From assembly GCA_000433755.1 (NCBI GenBank), contig FR891259.1:1-6842 (forward strand): DNA of 6,842 nucleotides, in the 5' to 3' direction. The first letter of the stretch is position 1. Each line of letters begins with the position of its first letter. Positions 4,049-6,842 of this stretch are shown piece by piece. This DNA is from Clostridium sp. CAG:465 (GTDB lineage: Bacteria; Bacillota; Clostridia; TANB77; CAG-465). Below the pieces are notes generated by a model. That model had not been told where the DNA came from, did no database searches, and saw only the letters and a list, made by a program, of their open reading frames with translations. The position numbers were made by a program, and so were the translations under genes.

Positions 4049-5563
4049 TTATTTATTTACTTGCTTATTATTTATTCTTTCTGATTTAGCTATTTTAGCA
4101 ATTTCTTTTTTAGGTTTATTTACTCTGTCTAATTCAAACCAAAAGCAAGCTCCTTTAGTATATTCACTCTCAACTCCATAATCTGCTTTATGAATATCTA
4201 ATATATTTTTTACTATTGAAAGTCCTAGTCCACTTCCAGAATCAGGTCTTTTAAAAGATTCAGTAGATTTGTAATATCTACTCCAAATATGTGGTAAATC
4301 TTCTTTCTTTATGCCAATTCCATTATCTATTACAGATATTTTCACTTTTTTTGGTGATAAATCTATTTTTACCTTTATTTCTTTACTATTACTACTATGA
4401 TTTATTGCGTTAGAAATCAAGTTATATAGCACCTGTTGTATTTTAGACTTATCCACCCTCACATATGCTTCTTTTGGAATATCAGTAACTAGGTTAAAAT
4501 CTGACAAATTGTTTGCCATTTTAAATCTTTCTACTATATTTTTTACAAGTTCACAAATATCTACTGTTTCCTTATTTAAAACTAAAAGCCCAGACTCAAT
4601 TTTAGATATATCCATCATATCATTTACAAGAGTTGTTAATCTATCTGTTTCATCAATAATTACCTTTAAATGTTCCTCTCTTTTTTCTTTATTATCACCT
4701 GATAAATCCCTAATCATTTCAGAATATGCCTTTATCATCGTAAGAGGTGTTCTTAAATCATGTGAAACATTTGCAATTAATTCTTTTTTTATTTTATCAG
4801 TTTTTGCCAGTTCCTTAGTTGTAAAATTAAGAGTATCAACTAGATCATCCAATTCTTTATATCCTGCCTTTTCAAATGTAACATTATAATTTCCTCTAGC
4901 TAGTTTTTTTGTTTCTTCATTTATATTTTTTATTGGTCTAGACAATCTTCTAGAAATAAATACAGAAATTATAGATGCAATCAAAAGTGCTATAAATGTT
5001 ATATACAAAAGTTGACTTTGAAGAACTGTTGTAGTTGCATCAATAGGATCTATAGAAGATACTATAACAAGATAATTTCCAGAATCTTGCATGAACATTC
5101 CATATACATATAATTCACTTTTAAATTTATCAATTTTCAAAGTATAATTTACTCTTTTAATTGGGCTTGATTGTATTTTTTCAACAAACTCACTAGTATC
5201 AATAGTAACAGGTCTTGTTGGCATTTGCGTTACATTTCCCTGTCCTGATGAATTATTAGATGAGTAAATCATATTAGAATTTTTATCAAATATAAAAATA
5301 GAAGCGGCATTTTTGTATGCAATATTATCTATATAATCTTCATAAGTATCAGAATTATTATACTCAATTTCAATATTTTCAGCTATTTTGTGTACCTCAC
5401 TTTTTTTCATTGAGCTATAATAACTTTGAATAAAAATTACTTGCATAAACCATAAAATAATAAATAGAGCTATTGCAAATATAAAAAAATAAAGCCATAT
5501 TTTAAAGGTAAGTGTATTTTTATTTGCATTTATAAATTCATTTAAATTATTTTTACTCTTCAA
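4049..5563 (-). CDS. Membrane sensor histidine kinase, complete
   Basis: This 504-residue sensor kinase autophosphorylates on His and passes the phosphate to the response regulator encoded just upstream. Two membrane segments (about 21-45 and 185-204) flank an extracellular domain of some 140 residues with a strand pattern (ASIFIFDKNSNMIYSS) like PAS/Cache-type sensor domains; the signal is unknown. Then follow a HAMP linker (about 205-257), the dimerisation domain with His268 in NVSHDLRTP, and the ATPase domain with the N box around NLISNAINH (381-389), DNGIG (413-417), the F-box segment LPHIWSRYY (423-431) and GSGLGLSIV (443-451). A basic tail of about 24 residues (481-504) ends the protein. 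The start is TTG at 5563, overlapping the regulator gene by 11 bases. A GATGGGG inside the regulator gene ends seven bases before it, and the next Met (residue 40) would delete most of the first membrane segment. This points to translational coupling. Confidence 0.95.
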   Translation of the reverse strand: MKSKNNLNEFINANKNTLTFKIWLYFFIFAIALFIILWFMQVIFIQSYYSSMKKSEVHKIAENIEIEYNNSDTYEDYIDNIAYKNAASIFIFDKNSNMIYSSNNSSGQGNVTQMPTRPVTIDTSEFVEKIQSSPIKRVNYTLKIDKFKSELYVYGMFMQDSGNYLVIVSSIDPIDATTTVLQSQLLYITFIALLIASIISVFISRRLSRPIKNINEETKKLARGNYNVTFEKAGYKELDDLVDTLNFTTKELAKTDKIKKELIANVSHDLRTPLTMIKAYSEMIRDLSGDNKEKREEHLKVIIDETDRLTTLVNDMMDISKIESGLLVLNKETVDICELVKNIVERFKMANNLSDFNLVTDIPKEAYVRVDKSKIQQVLYNLISNAINHSSNSKEIKVKIDLSPKKVKISVIDNGIGIKKEDLPHIWSRYYKSTESFKRPDSGSGLGLSIVKNILDIHKADYGVESEYTKGACFWFELDRVNKPKKEIAKIAKSERINNKQVNK

Positions 5564-6224
5564 ACTTATACCCCATCCCTCTAATTGTAGTTATCTTATC
5601 TCTATATTTTCCAATACTATTTCTTAGCATTTTTACATGAGTATCAACAGTCCTATCTTCACCAAAGAAATCATATCCCCAAACTTCATTTAATATTTTT
5701 TCTCTTGATAATGCAATATTTTTATTCTTAATTAAATATACAAGCAAGTCGTATTCTTTTGGTGTTAGTTCCTTTTTCTCTCCATCAACTATAACAACTC
5801 TTCCTAGCATATCAATTTCTAAGCCTTCAAATACATATTTATCTTCTTTTTTTGTTTTACTATTATTTTTTACTCTTGATGTTATTGCAGCTACTCTTGC
5901 CATTACTTCTTTTGGACTGAATGGTTTTACAACATAGTCATCTATTCCAATTTCAAATCCAAATAATTTATCATACTCTTCTCCTCTTGCAGAAAGCATA
6001 AGTACAGGTATATTTTTATTTTTTCTTATCTCCTTTATAGCAGAAAATCCGTCAAGCTTTGGCATCATTACATCCATTATAATTATATCAAAATCTTTCT
6101 CTTTACATATTTCTACAGCTTGCATTCCATTACCTGCTTCTTCTACTTCATAACCTTCAAATTTTGCATATTCTTTTATTACATTACGAATATTTACCTC
6201 ATCATCAACAACTAAAATTTTCAA
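5553..6224 (-). CDS. OmpR/PhoB-type response regulator, complete
   Basis: This 223-residue transcription factor is phosphorylated by the partner kinase encoded downstream. The receiver domain (1-118) shows the acidic pocket Asp7-Asp8, the phosphoacceptor Asp51 in IIIMDVMMP, Ser78 in MLSAR and Lys100 in VVKPF. The C-terminal winged-helix DNA-binding domain (about 129-223) has ELTPKEYDLL, the recognition-helix segment RTVDTHVKMLRNSIG and the closing wing IRGMGYKF typical of the OmpR/PhoB class, which binds direct repeats about 11 bases apart. I choose the TTG at 6224: GAGGGG (6235-6230) stands five bases upstream, and residues from there match the family start. The longer frame from a GTG at 6251 would begin upstream of the inferred transcription start and would translate through the SD. 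It is the first gene of a two-gene operon, probably autoregulated. The stimulus and regulon cannot be read from the protein. Confidence 0.96.
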   Translation of the reverse strand: MKILVVDDEVNIRNVIKEYAKFEGYEVEEAGNGMQAVEICKEKDFDIIIMDVMMPKLDGFSAIKEIRKNKNIPVLMLSARGEEYDKLFGFEIGIDDYVVKPFSPKEVMARVAAITSRVKNNSKTKKEDKYVFEGLEIDMLGRVVIVDGEKKELTPKEYDLLVYLIKNKNIALSREKILNEVWGYDFFGEDRTVDTHVKMLRNSIGKYRDKITTIRGMGYKFEE

Positions 6225-6253
6225 ATTATCCCCTCGCTTTAACATACACACAT

Positions 6254-6296
6254 ATTATATATCATTTTTGTGATAGTTTTATGAACTTTATGTAAA
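6254..6296 (-). promoter_or_regulatory. Promoter and triple operator of the two-component operon
   Basis: Read on the minus strand: TTTACA (6296-6291), TTCATA (6285-6280) and ATCACA (6274-6269) are spaced 11 bases apart. Nine bases later stands a perfect TATAAT (6259-6254). Transcription would start near 6247, about 20 bases before the TTG start codon. The elements cover roughly -49 to -22, where PhoP/PhoB-like activators bind, and the -35 hexamer is poor. The obvious binder is the encoded regulator itself, giving autoregulation. The 17 bases at 6268-6284 recur at 1775-1791. Confidence 0.65.
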
Positions 6297-6365
6297 ACAT
6301 GCAATTTTACGTTTATTATATCATATTATAATAAAAATATATAGATAAAATTAATATTCTGTATA

Positions 6366-6403
6366 AAAATAAAGCATTAAACAATAGTTCAATGCTTTAT
6401 TTT
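6366..6403 (-). terminator. Terminator of the nucleoside kinase gene
   Basis: Perfect 13-base arms (6366-6378 and 6391-6403) include the core AAAGCATT/AATGCTTT. In the minus-strand RNA the stem extends inward through a G-U pair and three more pairs to a TATT loop. The outer stem itself supplies the U-rich end and TATAC follows. It stands 10 bases after the kinase stop and separates that gene from the two-component operon. Confidence 0.85.
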
Positions 6404-6413
6404 GAGTTACAAC

Positions 6414-6842
6414 TTAACGTTTAAAACATCCATTTCCAATAAATTCTTTAAGAATAGAATCGTTAGGAATATGTGTTGTTTCTATCGGTAAAAAGTTATT
6501 TAAAAGTTTATACAGCCTCCTTGCATCCGAATAATACATACTATTTTCTGGAATTTTTAAAAGCAATTTTTCTGCAAATGGTTTTAAAACTCCAAGTTCA
6601 TATACAAGATTGGTGTTAAATATTTCATCAGCAAGGTTAACATATGGAAAAATGTTTTTCTTTTCTCCATCTAAAACTTTTTTCCAATTACTTAAAGTAT
6701 CCTCTGGACTTACACCCCTTGTATCTGAATCTCTTACAATTCTACGGATAAGTCTTGTATCATTTGAAGATACTTTAGTAAAATGGTCAAGTCCCAAGGT
6801 CACCAAAGGTGCAAGATATATTTTAAATGACTTTGCATTTAT
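6414..6842 (-). CDS. Nucleoside kinase (uridine kinase-like), C-terminal part only
   Basis: The frame is open to the right edge and supplies the last 142 residues. It resembles the C-terminal end of the roughly 550-residue Firmicutes nucleoside kinases that combine an N-terminal TGS/threonyl-tRNA-synthetase-like part with a P-loop uridine kinase domain and phosphorylate nucleosides with ATP in the cytosol. Recognisable stretches are FKIYLAP near the edge, RLIRRIVRDSDTRG, GEKKNIFPY, NTNLVYELGVLKPFAE and the closing NDSILKEFIGNGCF. The P-loop and N-terminal domains lie outside the window, so catalytic competence cannot be judged. A TTG inside the frame at 6806 is not a credible start, because conserved sequence continues upstream of it. 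The gene has its own terminator and is probably unrelated to the two-component operon downstream. Confidence 0.88.
   Translation of the reverse strand: MNAKSFKIYLAPLVTLGLDHFTKVSSNDTRLIRRIVRDSDTRGVSPEDTLSNWKKVLDGEKKNIFPYVNLADEIFNTNLVYELGVLKPFAEKLLLKIPENSMYYSDARRLYKLLNNFLPIETTHIPNDSILKEFIGNGCFKR

Noticed and set aside
4509..4889. Plus-strand 126-codon ORF antisense to the histidine kinase
   Set aside because: It lies opposite conserved kinase motifs, so its codons are dictated by the other strand. No promoter or SD was seen.

Overview
The window is AT-rich DNA with A-rich Shine-Dalgarno (SD) sequences, frequent TTG starts, short intergenic U-tailed hairpin terminators and gene families typical of low-GC Gram-positive bacteria. 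It most likely comes from the Clostridia. This is an inference from composition and protein style; no rRNA or other taxonomic marker is present.

Layout, left to right. (1) 126-923, plus strand: a complete classical short-chain dehydrogenase/reductase, closed by a strong terminator at 932-960. (2) 959-1150, minus strand: a 63-residue protein with 18 cysteines, of unknown function, converging on the reductase. (3) 1151-2081: a 930-base stretch with no conventional gene but a lot of minus-strand structure. It holds one clear and one weaker candidate promoter/operator (around 1761-1803 and 1875-1910), then tandem strong SD-like elements in the same orientation, two of which are followed at normal spacing by ATG and then a stop almost at once. 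Several small inverted repeats follow, and a Rho-independent terminator at 1231-1258. This looks like a regulated small RNA, or a long attenuated leader of the cysteine-rich gene. (4) 2082-3992, plus strand: a complete bifunctional class A penicillin-binding protein with a near-consensus promoter at 2026-2054. (5) 4003-4043: a long hairpin that can terminate both convergent units. (6) 4049-5563 and 5553-6224, minus strand: an overlapping histidine kinase / OmpR-type response regulator pair. (7) 6366-6403: a terminator. (8) 6414-6842, minus strand: the C-terminal end of a nucleoside (uridine kinase-like) kinase that enters from the right edge.

How they may work together. The promoter of the response regulator gene carries three 6-base elements at 11-base spacing, ending nine bases before a TATAAT -10 box. 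The same arrangement, including a 17-base identical block and the same distance to TATAAT, occurs at 1761-1803 in front of the SD-rich minus-strand transcript. The simplest reading is that the response regulator controls its own operon and this unconventional transcript, and perhaps through it the cysteine-rich protein. That link is the most interesting hypothesis here. The penicillin-binding protein next door suggests a cell-envelope setting, but its own promoter shows no copy of the motif.
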